64,000 bases of DNA. Origin: Oikopleura dioica (lineage: Eukaryota > Chordata > Appendicularia > Copelata > Oikopleuridae). The stretch covers positions 4,216,001 through 4,280,000 of the forward strand of contig OU015569.1 of NCBI GenBank assembly GCA_907165135.1, in the 5' to 3' direction. The notes beneath the pieces were generated by a model, which made no database searches, was not told where the DNA came from, and saw only the letters and a list, made by a program, of their open reading frames with translations. This document shows positions 24,872 to 36,364 of this stretch, one piece after another. The stretch's first letter is position 1; the number at the start of each line of letters is the position of its first letter. The position numbers and the translations under genes are program-made.

Positions 24872-27027
24872 ATGTTCCGTCTAACGAACAAAGGGAGCCA
24901 AAGTAGGAATAATCACAAGATTCTTCATCAAACAACGAAGATTTCTGATCATGTCAATGTTCTGAGTGGGGTTAAAATTATTTTAAAAGTTTATGCGCCC
25001 AAAATAACTTCGATTAATATCCATTGAAAAGCATTATTAATTCCTTCTACAGCCAGCAACTGCGCTCAAGACAACTGCAGAAGAGACTGTTACAAAGACG
25101 CTTGTCCCTAACCATCAGCTTCCTGCGCCTGTAAATGACGCACTCGCTCATGCGCAAACTCCTCAAATGAAACCTTCAATCGACGATATGGATAACTACT
25201 TATCAAAGATGAACGATTACGTTCTCTACATGAGGTCGCTGGAGGCTCGTAACAAAGCATTGGAAGAGGAGAACGCGCGAATTAATCGTGAAAATAAGCA
25301 GTTGCGGAAAGAAATGTCCATTAAAGGAAGATTCGTTAATCGTTCTGCCAATATATCGCTCAGTCAGGCACCTTCTTTGGCCGAAAAAGTTCACCATGAC
25401 CTTAAGTACGCGTTGCCTTGAAAATTTAGCTAAAAAGTCGGCAAACCTCAATGAAATAAAATATACTCTACCTATTATCTCTTCTATTATTGCGTCTTCT
25501 TTAGACTGGTGCAGTAGATGTGATCACTGATCAGCACATATGTGAAGAGAAAGCACATAACATGGACGAACTTGTGACCCTCGGTCTCCCCCAGATTGAA
25601 ACTGCTGAAGTGAGAGTGGAGAGGCTTCTGAAATTTGGCGCATTTGGGAGAATCTATAATGCTCATGGTGAGATCTCTGACTATTTCTATCATCGAATTC
25701 TATTTTAGTCAATGGTGAGCAGATGGTTGTAAAACTATTCGACATTCGACATGGTCCGGCTGACCTAAAGCAGAGCGTCATAAGAGAGGCAAAGATGCTT
25801 CACTTAGCGAGAGACTTTGAATTGATCGTAAAGATTCATGGATGGTTTGTTAGCTCCTGTGGGATCGACGTTGGTTTTATTCTCGAAAAAGCTGACCAAG
25901 ACTTCGACGAGTACATTCATGGATCAATGAGTCTTATTTCTGAACTTCATCGCCTGGACTACATTATTTCCCTCCTTGTCGATCTCGGTAAAAATAAACA
26001 AACAAAAAAACATATCTAATGTGTCTTACAGCCGAGGCATTGCTTTATCTTCACGAGCAAAGCATTGTTCATCGTGATATCAAGCCTCGAAATTGTCTTC
26101 TATTTCGAGATGAAAACATGAGTGTCAGTCTCAAACTTGCAGATTTCGGCTCTACTCGGGTTCTCCCCTCAGACACCGAGCAGTTGACCGTGCAGGTTGG
26201 AACAGTTCTTTGGCAGGCTCCAGGAAAGGATAAAATGCCCTTGGTAGTTATTGTCACAGTTAAGTGTGTAAGTCGCGCGCCCCTAGATCCCGGATAAAGG
26301 TGTGCAAACGCCTCCCTCGCGAAGGTTGATCGACTTACATACAGAACTGTGTGATGAGATCGAGCTGAATTATTTATTCCGTATTATCCATTCTACAGAA
26401 ATGGATGGATTTGAAAAAGATGGATATGACGAGCGTGTTGATATATACAGCTTTGGAGTGATACTTTGGGAATGCTTGACGAAAAAGTACCCATTCTGTG
26501 GTAATTCAAAGAGTAATAAAGAGATGAAAGAGTGCCAAAAGGATGACTGGCAAGTAACGCGCGAGAAGCGACATCATTGTCATCCCGGACCTATCCCAAA
26601 GCTTTGTAACGAAGATATAACAGAAAAATTGAGTAATCTGATCTTCATATGCTGTGCAATGGATCCTGACAAAAGACCCGACGCGGAATCAATCCTTGAG
26701 GTCCTTCTGGGAATCTGGAATCAATATAGCGATACCGTTCTGACAATCCAGTACAATATCAACGAGTACCCGAATGAGAACAGCCTCCAAAATATTGACG
26801 ATCAACCCAACTTACTGAATTCACGAACAATCAATTACGTCCATAGCAACTCTCTTCTTTCCGAAGAGAATAGTACATTAGATTCGATCAGCGATTCCTT
26901 GAGCCGAATAAACATGGACACCGTGGACGGTCTTTCACATTCCAGCGAATTCATCGGAACTCAAGATCCGATAGACCCAGCCATCGATCCAGGACTCCCG
27001 CCAAACGACTTTGACAACACTCAATGA
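24872..27027 (+). CDS. TKL-type protein kinase with N-terminal coiled coil
   Basis: Exon 1 (24872-24971) splices in phase 0 to an exon at 25053 encoding a coiled coil (SLEARNKALEEENARINREN). The kinase domain follows: glycine loop KFGAFGRIYNAH, lysine in MVVKLFDI, HRDIKPRNCLLF, LADFGSTR and, after an unusual intron, APEMDGF then VDIYSFGVILWECLTKKYPF. All catalytic residues are present. The C-terminal 120 residues are Ser/Asn/Asp-rich without a domain. Overall it is closest to the TKL group (TAK1/MLK-like). The APE motif is restored only by a GA-AG intron at 26224-26398. The joint between coiled coil and kinase (about 25408-25505) was not closed in phase. Role: probably Ser/Thr signalling kinase. 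Confidence 0.7.
26224..26398 (+). other. GA-AG intron restoring the kinase APE motif
   Basis: Upstream exon ends GCT CCA G at 26223; downstream exon begins AA ATG GAT at 26399. Joined, they give A-P-E-M-D, the conserved APE of the activation segment, and continue into the VDIYSFG helix in frame. The intron begins GAAAGG and ends TTCTACAG. Reading through inserts a frame with stops. No GT donor in the vicinity recreates APE. This is the clearest non-canonical splice in the window. Confidence 0.75.
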
Positions 27028-27272
27028 CTTCCCCGTGCCTAATAAAAATCGCAAACTATGATACTGTACCATAAATTTCTATCTTCCCGTTCCGTTTATC
27101 AAGTTAATCAGTTTTAACTTTTAATTTTTTATACTTTCGTGACCTCTTTAACCGCGCTCTTTAATGACTGTAAATCAGTGATTTCATTCTTTCTTTCTCA
27201 CTCAATGCAATGCTATCCTCAAATGAACGGTCCATTGTTGAACTCTAGTCTCTTAGATCGCAGGATGTTCGA

Positions 27273-29097
27273 ATGGTAGACCTAACAAAACTTCTGGGGG
27301 ACCTTGTAAATGAAATACCTATCGAGCAGTGTCCCGAGCTTCATGGTGTTAATAAAATTGGCGAAGGAAAATGGGGGAAGGTGTATCGCTGCGCGCTAAA
27401 AAACCAAGATCCCGATGATGAAACAGTTTACGTAGCTAAAAACCTTGCGTTTTCAAAACAGCGGCCAGATGAGCGAAAAAGTATGGAACAAACATTCCGA
27501 CGGGAAGTGGAAGCGCTTTGGAGTATCAAATGCGACAGAATTGTGCAGCTGAAGGGAGTGTACGTAAACCAAAATGATGCAGGCATGATTTTGGAGTGTG
27601 CACAAATTAGTCTTGGTCAGCTTCTTCACTCGAAAGAGCACGAGAGTCTCAGCTATCATCTTGGACACGCGATCCACTGGATGCTCCATGCTGCGGAGGG
27701 TCTTCGTTACTTGCATTCTCGAAATCCGCCCATAATTCACCGAGATATAAAGTCCGATAACTGCCTTCTGTTCGACGATTGCCTCAGTCTAAAGCTCGCT
27801 GATTTCGGTCTCGCCCGAGAGGACGATGATATCAACAAGACGAACGCCATGGGAACACCAGGTTGGTGTAAACTGTTGTGTCAATTAGGTAAAATTAGTT
27901 AAGTTTGGATGGCGCCCGAGTGCAGCACTGGGAATGAATACGGACCCGAAGTTGACATCTATGGCTGGGGCATCATGTTCTGGGAATGTTTAACCAGGAT
28001 GTATCCCTTCTACAACTGCCGTTACACCTGCGACGCAAAGGGAAACTACATGAATATCATTCTTAGGAAGGTTGAGAAGAAGGAAATGCCGGCAAAGATC
28101 AGTGGCATCCCCGAGGTACTATGGAATGTGATGGAAAAGTCGTTCGCGTTTGAGCCAGCGGAGCGACTGAAAGCCCCAATTATCGTCAAATACATGGAAG
28201 AATTCACTAAATTCGTCTGGGAGCCAAAGAGGATAGCCGTTCTCGAGGATAAATATGAACCAAGCTTAGAGAAAGAGTCCACCGATAACTTTGATAGCAA
28301 TATGTCGAGGTAAATTAACGATAAAAAGAATGAGGCATTAACTTTGTTCCCAGAGTCACTGCATATCAGCCAAGTAAAGATGCCAAAACAATAACAGAGT
28401 TTCACCCGGCTTTTAACGACATGCTTGAGGCACCAAAGAAGCGAAAAGAGCATGTCCGCTCAAGATCAGCGGAGCCAAACCTGCTCCAAGAGATTCAGCG
28501 GGAGGAGTGCTTCAACCGCTCAAACAGTTTTTATACGAAACAAAGCTCTAGAAGATCGGACTACTCTTCTCTAAATGCCCCTCCGTCCCTAGGAGAAACT
28601 ATTGACCGCAGGTATCGATACTAATGACGGCTTAGAATTAACACTTTAAAAGGATCGGCAGTCAATCGAGTGTTATCTCAGAGGGAACCAACTTCGGGGA
28701 CTCAGGATATCATGTTGCCCTTGGTAAGTTTGACCAGCAACAAAAGATTTTTCTTGGTGGTTGTTTCATCTAACTTGGGTTCAGCTCCGACAGATGATTT
28801 TCAACCTAGCTGCTTCCCAAAACTACCGAATCCGCGTTTCTCCAGAAGTATAACCTCAATCTGGTCAACCTCCAAGAAAGAGTTAGACAGGGAACTGCCA
28901 GAATATGAGTCACTTTGCCATTATTCAGTTCAGCTCAATCGCGAAGGTAATTTTTCATCTGTCCTATGTTTTTTCTTAACTCCTTTGTAGCGAACGACTG
29001 TTGTAAGGAACATGAGTCCCAAATGCGACGAATCGAGCAATTCGATAATGACTTGGCTAATCGTCAACAAGTTTTGGAGGTTCGAGATTTACTTTAA
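27273..29097 (+). CDS. TKL-type kinase, TAK1-like
   Basis: Kinase domain near the N-terminus: IGEGKWGKVYRC, lysine in YVAKNL, HRDIKSDNCLLF, LADFGLAR, then across a 44-bp intron GTP-V-WMAPECS, and DIYGWGIMFWECLTRMYPF. All catalytic motifs are intact. The region after the kinase is Ser-rich (RSRSAEPNLL, SRRSDYSSL) and the protein ends in a short coiled coil (SQMRRIEQFDNDLANRQQVL). Kinase domain first and coiled coil last is the TAK1 (MAP3K7) layout, where the tail binds TAB adaptors. The HRDIK..NCLLF and LKLADFG segments are nearly the same as in the kinase just upstream, so the two are probably tandem duplicates. Stop at 29095-29097; a longer 3' end is possible (see 30012-30161). Confidence 0.7.
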
Positions 29098-30877
29098 CTT
29101 CTGTTGCGATTTTATTTTTTGATGAATGCCAGTTAGCGAAATGAAAACTACGATATTTTTCATTTGATTTTGATACCGTAATTTTCAGTGATAAAATCGA
29201 TTATTTTCTCCCTTACAATGTCAGTGCTCTTTTTTGAACAAAATGTTTTAGCCGCTCCGATCGAGGTGAGCGCATGAAACTACGAGCATAGAGAAATACC
29301 TCCCTTGTTGAACTCGTGATAATTGCGCGTTGTTTCTGCGCTAAAACTAAATGAACGGCGTGGCGGTCACTATCAGCCATTTTCGCTCGTCATGGCCACG
29401 CCTTCTTGGTCACATTTTTCGTAAAAGCAAGACGTAAACACGCGTGCTTATTATTTTCAAGAGCATTTCAATCGAAATTTAATCTTACTATTTCACTTTA
29501 AAGTCACTTTTGGGATAGAGAAGGGCCATTTCATGAGAAAATAATTTTAATACAAAAATTGAGCTGCCATATTTCAAAATTAATAATGCACTTTAGATTA
29601 AAATATTTTTGGAAAGAAGCTGATTTGAATTTCGAATGGCAGAATAAAAATTTTTAATGATTTATCTTTATTTATTTGTGCTCATCTCGTTATTTCCCAG
29701 ACAGAAAAAAGTCATTCGAGGTTGAAAACAGGTTTGTTGTGATTTTTAAACGAACTCGAGTACTAGATGCATATTTCCCTGATTTGGGTGTGTGCGTGAG
29801 CACTCCTCACAGGACATGTGCCTGGGCGTCCTTCACAGGCCCGATGCGCCTAAAATCTTCACCCAGTGTCCTTATCGAGCTAATCGTCCAAAGACGCAGA
29901 GACCACGCGACCATTGCCCCTTTTTGGTTTTGAGACATTTTGGGAATCGCTTTTGGTGCTTTCCTTTTGCAGAGTCAAAGTTTATATTATTTCTCCATGA
30001 AAGTTATTTAGACGGAGGGCGCGAGGGCGGTTGCTTTGGAGGAGTATTTAAAAAACGAAGCAAAGAAGAAGCAGCAAAAGGGCACTCTTCGTCGACGCTC
30101 GTCGCCCTCTTCACCAAGTTGTCTCGACGTTCCTGCTGACACGAAGAAGACGCAATTTTGACCACTTCGCTATTATTACATTCCGCCCTTTTCTCACATT
30201 CAAGCTCGCGGATTCTAATTCATCCGCAGATTCTATCTCGCTCTCCAACACCACTCCATAAAGTTCCTAGCGTCGAGACAAATTCTTTCGATTTCAGAAA
30301 ACAACAATAAATTGTCTTCAAATATTTAACCCATGGGCAAGCGAAAAAGGTATTTTCAATAATGGTGATAACTCTTGGTCACACTTTTCAATTTGCCCTC
30401 GGGGGTGTGACACTGAATGCATTGTGTGCCCGTTCGTGTTTGCTTATTTACCAATGGCTCCCTGTTTGAGTTGTTGATTCTTTTCTGGTGGGATGTTGCT
30501 CCTGCTTTGGGCAGTGATCGCCCATTTGCTGATGCTTTTCGACTAAACCTTACTGAACATTTTTGCACTTTTATACTCTGCTCAAACTTTGTGTATTTAA
30601 AATGCTCAAGATTGAGTTTCCTGAAGTTTTCACTCACGAGCGGCGCTCAATTTTCTTGCTATCAGAAAACAGTTGAAAGTGATTCGGAAAATGAGAGTAC
30701 TTCAAGTACTTTCCCGAATGCCTTCCTCTAGGCTTTTCAGGTTAGCAACGAAACAACCTTTTCTTCCTTTCTTTTGAACATTAAAATATTTCCATTCAGC
30801 AACTGTGCCTTCTAACCATCTCAAAGTATATTTCTTTTAGTTCATCCTCGAGCGTAGCTGCTTCGAAGCAAGCTAAA
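29098..30877. other. Intergenic stretch
   Basis: About 1.8 kb between the TAK1-like kinase and RidA. AT-rich at first, more balanced after 29750. One coding-looking exon is listed separately (30012-30161). A short frame on the plus strand at 30417-30731 has no motif. No RNA gene or inverted repeat was noticed. Confidence 0.4.
30012..30161 (+). other. Candidate exon, Lys/Ser-rich C-terminus
   Basis: After a TTATTTAG acceptor the frame reads TEGARAVALEEYLKNEAKKK and then QQKGTLRRRSSPSSP to a stop at 30159-30161. It looks coding (charged helix then phospho-type Ser/Pro tail) but no upstream exon joins it in phase that I can defend. It could be a distal 3' exon of the TAK1-like kinase, whose vertebrate relatives end in a similar KQ-rich helix, or part of a separate gene. 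Confidence 0.3.
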
Positions 30878-31414
30878 ATGTCCTCTCTTCCAAAACTGCA
30901 GCGAGAAGCATTACATACTGACCAAGCGCCGGCCGCTGTTGGTCCCTATTCGCAGGCAGTACGCGTCGACCGAACAATTTACATCTCTGGTAACTCTATT
31001 CAATCCGAATACCCATTAACGTCGACTTCAGGCCAAATCCCCTTCGATCCTGTTACCATGAAGAAAGTGGATGGAGACATTCAGGCGGAGACCCACCAAG
31101 TAATGAAGAATCTCGAGGCAATTCTGAAGAATGCTGGCTGCGATTTCTCCAACGGTAATTGTGAAAAGAGGCGTATTGAACTTGTATGTTTTATGTGGCT
31201 TACATAATCCCAAAAACAAATTATGACCTAGATTTTAGTGATCAAAACAACTGTTCTCGTAAAAAACATGGACGAGTTCGCTCTCGTTAACGAAGTTTAC
31301 GCCCAGTACTTCAAGCAACCGTATCCGGCTCGGGCCTGTTTTGAGGTCGCTCGCCTCCCAAAAGACGTTAACGTTGAAATCGAAGCCATCGCCGTCATTG
31401 GACCATTCGAGTAA
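30878..31414 (+). CDS. RIDA: RidA / UK114 reactive-intermediate deaminase
   Basis: Three exons. The first intron (about 30990-31031) joins YISG to QIPFDPVT, and the second joins GCDFSN to [11 protein letters not shown]. The product matches the RidA family throughout: [28 protein letters not shown], and [23 protein letters not shown] ending IGPFE. The conserved Arg that binds the carboxylate (in PARAC) and the Glu near the C-terminus (in VEIEA) are present. RidA hydrolyses reactive enamine/imine products of PLP enzymes in cytosol or mitochondria and forms trimers (family knowledge). The length of about 135 residues is normal. A TTTTAG acceptor sits just upstream of the start. Stop TAA at 31412-31414. 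Confidence 0.92.
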
Positions 31415-31602
31415 GCGAGATCAAAATTTGTGCTAAGCAACAAGAACCGACTTTAATTCATCAAACAATTTATCATTTTCTGTGAAGGGCAATTCCCGAC
31501 TATTCAATATTTATTCCTGAATTCTGTTCAGATCGTTAAAATTCTGGTGTATATCTAAAGAAGCTTATTAACGTAAATTCTATTTAGAATAAGAGCGACA
31601 AG

Positions 31603-32686
31603 ATGTCGAACTTGATCCCGGGATATAAAAGACATTCTATAGAAGAATTTTCGGGCGATACGAAGCGGATTCGCCCGACAAATCGAGAGAAAACTACTGA
31701 TAAAAAGACTCGCGGTCGTGTGAAGATAAAGATTGAGCTCATCCAAGATCGACAAAAACGATGTACGACGTTTTCTAAACGCAAGGCTGGACTTATGAAG
31801 AAATCACACGAATTAGCGACGCTGACTGGCAGTCAGGTAGCCCGTCTTTGTAATATAATGGAGAGCACAGAATTAAGTTTAGGTAATGGTACTGGTTGCT
31901 AGCGAAACTGGGCATATTTATACACACGCGACTCCCAAGTTCCAACCAATGCTAAACTCGAAGCAGGGACGAAAGCTTATCAAAACTTGCCTTGAAAGTG
32001 ACAAGGGGGAAATGAACATGGCAGAGAGTATTCCAGAAGAAGCACCTGCCATCGAAATCATAGAAAATATCGATAAAGGGACTGATCACGAGTCCGATGA
32101 TTCTGTCAATGAAGGAAGGTGTTTTCAATTAATAATCGAAACCTTTTAATATACTCAAGTGGCTTGAGTCAAGCCTTCCAATTAAAAACATGCAAACAGA
32201 ACCAACTGAAATTCAAAATCGACCAAATTTTAAATCGATCAATGCTCTTGTTGGCCGGAATATTTCCGATAGGTAGACAAGTATCCAAGAAGTCGTAAAC
32301 CAATTGAGAGTAGTGATCAACCGGTCGCAAATATACCACTCGTGACCTCGCAATTACGTCGACGGGTTGCTCAATCATCGAATATTTTCCCGCAGTCGCT
32401 TCAGAATCCCGAGAAAGTTTGCATCGGCCCACCTCGCCATTTAGAGGAGTACAGAACGATCTCGTCTGTACCTGTTTCCCTAAGGCTCAAGTAAGTGAAA
32501 CCTTCTATCAAAGAAGCTAATTTCTATTTCAGCAGAGATAACCCCGACTCGCTAGAGTTCAGCTATCTGCCACAGAACGACCACCAGGCACCACCTAATC
32601 CAATGCTTCACCGAACAATCACAGCTCCTGCAAGCCCAAAACTCTTCAAAGCTGCGCCGTATCTAAATCAGAGTGATAATCGATAA
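31603..32686 (+). CDS. Serum response factor (MADS box), copy 1
   Basis: The SRF-type MADS box is plain: TRGRVKIKIELIQDRQKRCT, FSKRKAGLMKKSHELATLTG, then after a 46-bp intron (31837-31882) VLVASETGHIYTHATPKFQP and GRKLIKTCLES of the SAM extension. SRF binds CArG boxes as a dimer and drives immediate-early and muscle genes with MRTF or TCF cofactors. The N-terminus (35 residues) is short compared with vertebrate SRF. The C-terminal half is spread over further small exons, the last running from about 32533 to TAA at 32684-32686 and rich in Pro. Middle exon joins (32120-32500) are less certain. Its neighbour at 33075 is a second copy. Confidence 0.88.
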
Positions 32687-33074
32687 TCGTTTTTTTTACT
32701 TCAATGCTTTGCGACTTTATTATTAAATCCCAAAACTGTATATACTTCCCTTTGTTTCTTGGATTTTTGTCAATTTTAGGTGACCCGTGTGATTCTCTTG
32801 TCTGTTTGTGTGGTCTGTAGTCGACGTAACTGCTTATCAAGTTCACATTCGTGAACAGTTGATCAATCCATTTTAAATTTTTGAAAGCATTTTCTTATTC
32901 TTCCTTGATTGCAAGTTTTCGCAAAAGCAGTGCGCAACGCTTGTTATGTTTCAAATCGTGTCTGTCATCATTCAAGGTCTCCGATATTTATTTCCTGTCT
33001 GATTGCATCTCATGTGCCTTAAAAATTTCTCTGAATTCCGAAAATTATTTGACATTATGCAATTTCAGATATTA
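32687..33074. other. Spacer between the two SRF genes
   Basis: About 390 bases, AT-rich, without recognisable frame or repeat. It must contain the 3' end of copy 1 and any promoter of copy 2. Confidence 0.4.
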
Positions 33075-34184
33075 ATGAATTCGAAGAAAAATGACATGAA
33101 TTTGAAACGACAAAATGCTCTCTCGTCTGAGCAGCATATTGCACCAAAGATAACAAAACTAGAAACATACCATGCCGACACAAATTCGAACCTTCTCGAC
33201 CAACAAGAGCCTAATTCGTCCTGCAACGAAACGAAGAAAAAGACGAGAGGGCGCGTTAAGATTGATATAGAGGTGAGCGAGATTGCTCAAACTTGAAGTT
33301 TTAAAAGTGAATAAAGTTCATGAAAGACAAGCAGAAAAGGTGCACTACGTTCTCAAAAAGAAAGTCAGGGCTGATGAAAAAATCCTACGAATTAGCCACT
33401 TTAACGGGCTCACAGGTATACAGACAAAACGGACAATTCCAAAATTTTTTTTTTATGGGGAAAAGCGCCAAATCTCCGGAATTGTCCGAATTCTACTTGA
33501 AAATTTTTTTCTTCCAAAATGCTTTTTTTAAAGGTGTCAACCTGAAAATAGGCTTTTTTAAGTGCTGTCGATGGCTTTTTGGCTTTTCTCTGATTACCTT
33601 TCTGAAAATTATTCGTTTTTTTCGCAAAAAGGTGGTCCAACATAGAAAATAGACCTCTCAGATGAATTTTTTGTTTGAAATTTTCGGAATTGTGCGCTTA
33701 CATAATTTTACCAATTTCCCTCAAATCTCCTGAATTGTCCGTTCCGGAATTGTCCGTTTTGTCTGTACATGCGGCATGTTACATGCCCTAGTGTATTTTT
33801 TTAATAATCTTTAGGTAATGGTTTTGGTTGCTTCGGAAACCGGCCATGTTTATACATATGCAACGAAGAAATTCCAGCCTGTTTTGAACTCTACCCCTGG
33901 TCGGAAACTGATTCAGACCTGTTTGGCAAGTGATAACAATTCTATTGAAGAAGAAACTTTTGATCCTGAAATAGAAATAACAGGTTTAACTCCAGTTAGA
34001 CGATCATTCCTGTAACGAGTTTGTAGTGGATGAAGATGACGACGACAACACTCCGATTTCTCCGTTGGCAGTGTCAGCTGGAATGTCCAACTCCCATTCA
34101 GTAAATGAGCCACCACAGGCGGGACCCCACAATCTCCATGAGCCTATGCCCCCAAATCCTTCAGGCCTGTGTTATAGTCGTTAA
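33075..34184 (+). CDS. Serum response factor (MADS box), copy 2
   Basis: Exons 33075-33272, 33317-33415, 33815-about 33979 and a last exon ending at 34184. MADS box: KKKTRGRVKIDIE then FMKDKQKRCTTFSKRKSGLM, KKSYELATLTGSQ, then VLVASETGHVYTYATKKFQP and GRKLIQTCLAS. Unlike copy 1, the MADS box is interrupted by an extra 44-bp intron after DIE. The second intron, at the same site as in copy 1, is swollen to 399 bp by a MITE. The last exon reads FVVDEDDDDNTPISP to SGLCYSR; reaching it in frame needs a GG-AG intron at about 33980-34015, otherwise the protein ends soon after the MADS domain. The C-terminal halves of the copies do not resemble each other. Confidence 0.82.
33419..33767. mobile_element. 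MITE with TA duplication inside an SRF intron
   Basis: Perfect terminal inverted repeats of about 20 bp (CAGACAAAACGGACAATTCC and its complement) lie just inside TA dinucleotides at both ends, the target site of Tc1/mariner-type elements. The interior (about 345 bp) is non-coding and repeats the GGAATTGTCCG core near the right end. Removing the element leaves an ordinary intron of about 50 bp, matching the size of the same intron in SRF copy 1. Confidence 0.8.
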
Positions 34185-34599
34185 TAATTAAAATTTAAAA
34201 AACCCGCGAATAACACTTGGAAAGACTCTGCCCCACAGTGTGCATTGACGCGTCCTGGAGTTATCACGAAAACGTCGACGTATGGACACACTATGAGATA
34301 GTGCTATGTAAGAAACAGCCTGAAAACTACCTTAATGTATCGGTATACAATATCTTCGTTCAATCTTTTTTTTTTGATATCCACTTTTCATACTTGGAAT
34401 TTCCCCTGAAAGCTTCGCTGGATGCAATTGCTATATATTCTATTTCAACTTCAAACTTTCATTCTTAATGTAGCTTGTTTATTGACTTAATCTTTACTGG
34501 CCAGAACTTCCTCTTCTCTCTCAACAAACTTCTCATTGAATTCTATTTTTTACAGTGAAAATATAGGTATTCATTTAAGATAGTCAGATAGCAATCGTC
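34185..34599. other. Intergenic stretch
   Basis: About 415 bases between SRF copy 2 and APEX1, AT-rich. A short plus-strand frame at 34217-34468 has no family motif and is probably chance. Confidence 0.4.
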
Positions 34600-36184
34600 A
34601 TGGTAAAGGCTGGAAAAGATGAAACCGAAACGGTCGCGCCTCGACGCAGTGCTAGAAACCTCGAAAAGCGGAAAGTGTCCGAAGAGACACCAGTTCCGGA
34701 ACAGGCAAAACCCAAGCAGGCTAAGAAAGCGCCTGCTAAGAAAAAGCCATCAAAAATTGAACATGCACCAGCAGAGGCTGTCGAGACTGAGAAGGACGCT
34801 GAGGAGGAAGCAAAACCAAAGCAAGCAAAAAAGGAGCCCGCTAAAAAGAAGCAGGCTAAGATAGAAAAAGCGCCTGCTGCTGCTGAGAATGAAGAGGAAC
34901 CCGCAACTAAAGAAACAAAAAAGAAGCAAGCCAAGAAAGCACCTCCAAAGAAGAACGAGGCCAAAGGACCCAAACGAAAGAAAGACGCTGAAGAAGAGAC
35001 GAATGGCCTACCAGTACCAGACCTTGGCCCCGCAACGCAAGAGAAACCAGGCAGCGACGGTATGGCTTTGATGTAACCAAAATGAAACTCATTTCATATT
35101 TTTCCTCTACATAATTTTTGTATATTGTTGAGTATTTGTTTTTTCATATTATTTCATTTTAGACGAGTCGGCGACAGAAAAAGTCGAATCAACTGGTATG
35201 TTCAAAATTGCAACCTGGAATGTCGCAGGTCTCTATGCCTGTATCAAGAAGGGATTCGTCGAAACGGCCAAAACTCTTGATTGCGATGTTATCTGTCTTC
35301 AGGAGACAAAGCTTTCTCTGAAAAAGGGACCACCCCCAGAGATTAGAAGCGAGCTTAAAGACTGGAAATACCAGAATTACGCCAACTCTGAGGGGAAGGC
35401 CGGCTATTCTGGAACTGCTATCTTTTCTAAGACAAAGGTACAGTTGATGCAAGATCTAAAGTTAACGACATATTTTTAAGCCGTTGAGCATCCAACGAGG
35501 AATCGGAAAGTCAAAACACGATGACTTTGGTCGATCCTGCACCGCTGAGGTATATTGAAATATCATATTTTTCCCTATAACTGCATATTATTAGTTTGAG
35601 AAGTTCTATCTGGTAACCAGCTACGTTCCGAATTCTGGACGAGGTCTAGTCAACTTAGACTATCGAACGAAGGAGTGGGAGAGTGACCTCCGCAATTATT
35701 TGACAAAATTAAACAAAACGAAACCAGTCATCTACTGTGGTGATCTCAATGTTGCTCACACTGGTAAGCAACTCATAAACCTCTTGTGACAAGAGTTCTC
35801 ATTACTGTAATCTTAATCCATGTTTCTATAGCAATTGACTTGACAAATGACAAGTCCAACTACAACAAGACGGCCGGATATACGCAAGCGGAGATTGACG
35901 AGCTCGAGAAACTTCTCGGTCTCGGGTACGTTGACGCTTATCGCAAGCTCTACCCAAAAGAAGAAGATTGCTACACCTTCTGGAGCTACATGGGAGGCGC
36001 TCGCGCCAAAAACGTCGGCTGGCGACTTGATTACTTCCTTATGAAGGTAAGTGATTAATTTATTGGTTCAATTCTTCAGTGGAAAATTCAGGACTGTGAG
36101 GAATGGGTTGAAGATGTTGTCATCCATTCCAAAGCTCAAGGCTCCGATCACTGCCCCGTCGAAATCAAGTTGAATCTTCCTTGA
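34600..36184 (+). CDS. APEX1: AP endonuclease 1 (APEX1)
   Basis: The catalytic domain is spread over several exons: KIATWNVAGL, DVICLQETKL, GYSGTAIFSK, SYVPNSGRGL, YCGDLNVAHT, TFWSYMGGARAKNVGWRLDYFL and GSDHCPVEI. The active-site residues of the exonuclease III family are present (Asn in WNVAGL, Glu in LQET, Asp/Asn in GDLNVAH, Asp/His in SDHCP). The enzyme cuts DNA 5' of abasic sites in base-excision repair. The N-terminal extension of about 170 residues is far longer than in mammals and consists of repeated Lys/Ala/Glu blocks (KPKQAKKAPAKKK and variants), like a linker-histone tail. A 103-bp intron (about 35060-35162) separates the tail from the catalytic part. The stop is TGA at 36182-36184. 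Confidence 0.92.
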
Positions 36185-36364
36185 TTCCAAAAGAAGCCAC
36201 CACTTCAACGTTCCCCTGCACTGCCCCTGCAGAATACCTAGATAAAATTTTCGAGCAAATCCATTGTTCATAATGAACGTTTAACTCTGCTAATAAAAGA
36301 CAATTATCGCAAGGAATAACTATTGATTCCGCACAGAAAGTACTGAATCGCTATTAGACGATTT

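Noticed and set aside
29676-30139. Two overlapping plus-strand frames (85 and 115 codons)
   Set aside because: They are in conflicting frames, rich in Cys/His/Pro/Arg by chance, and cross likely splice sites; only the exon at 30012-30161 in a third frame looks coding.
34584-34973. Minus-strand frame of about 130 codons rich in Phe/Ala/Ser
   Set aside because: It is the antisense shadow of the Lys/Ala-rich repeats in the APEX1 N-terminus.
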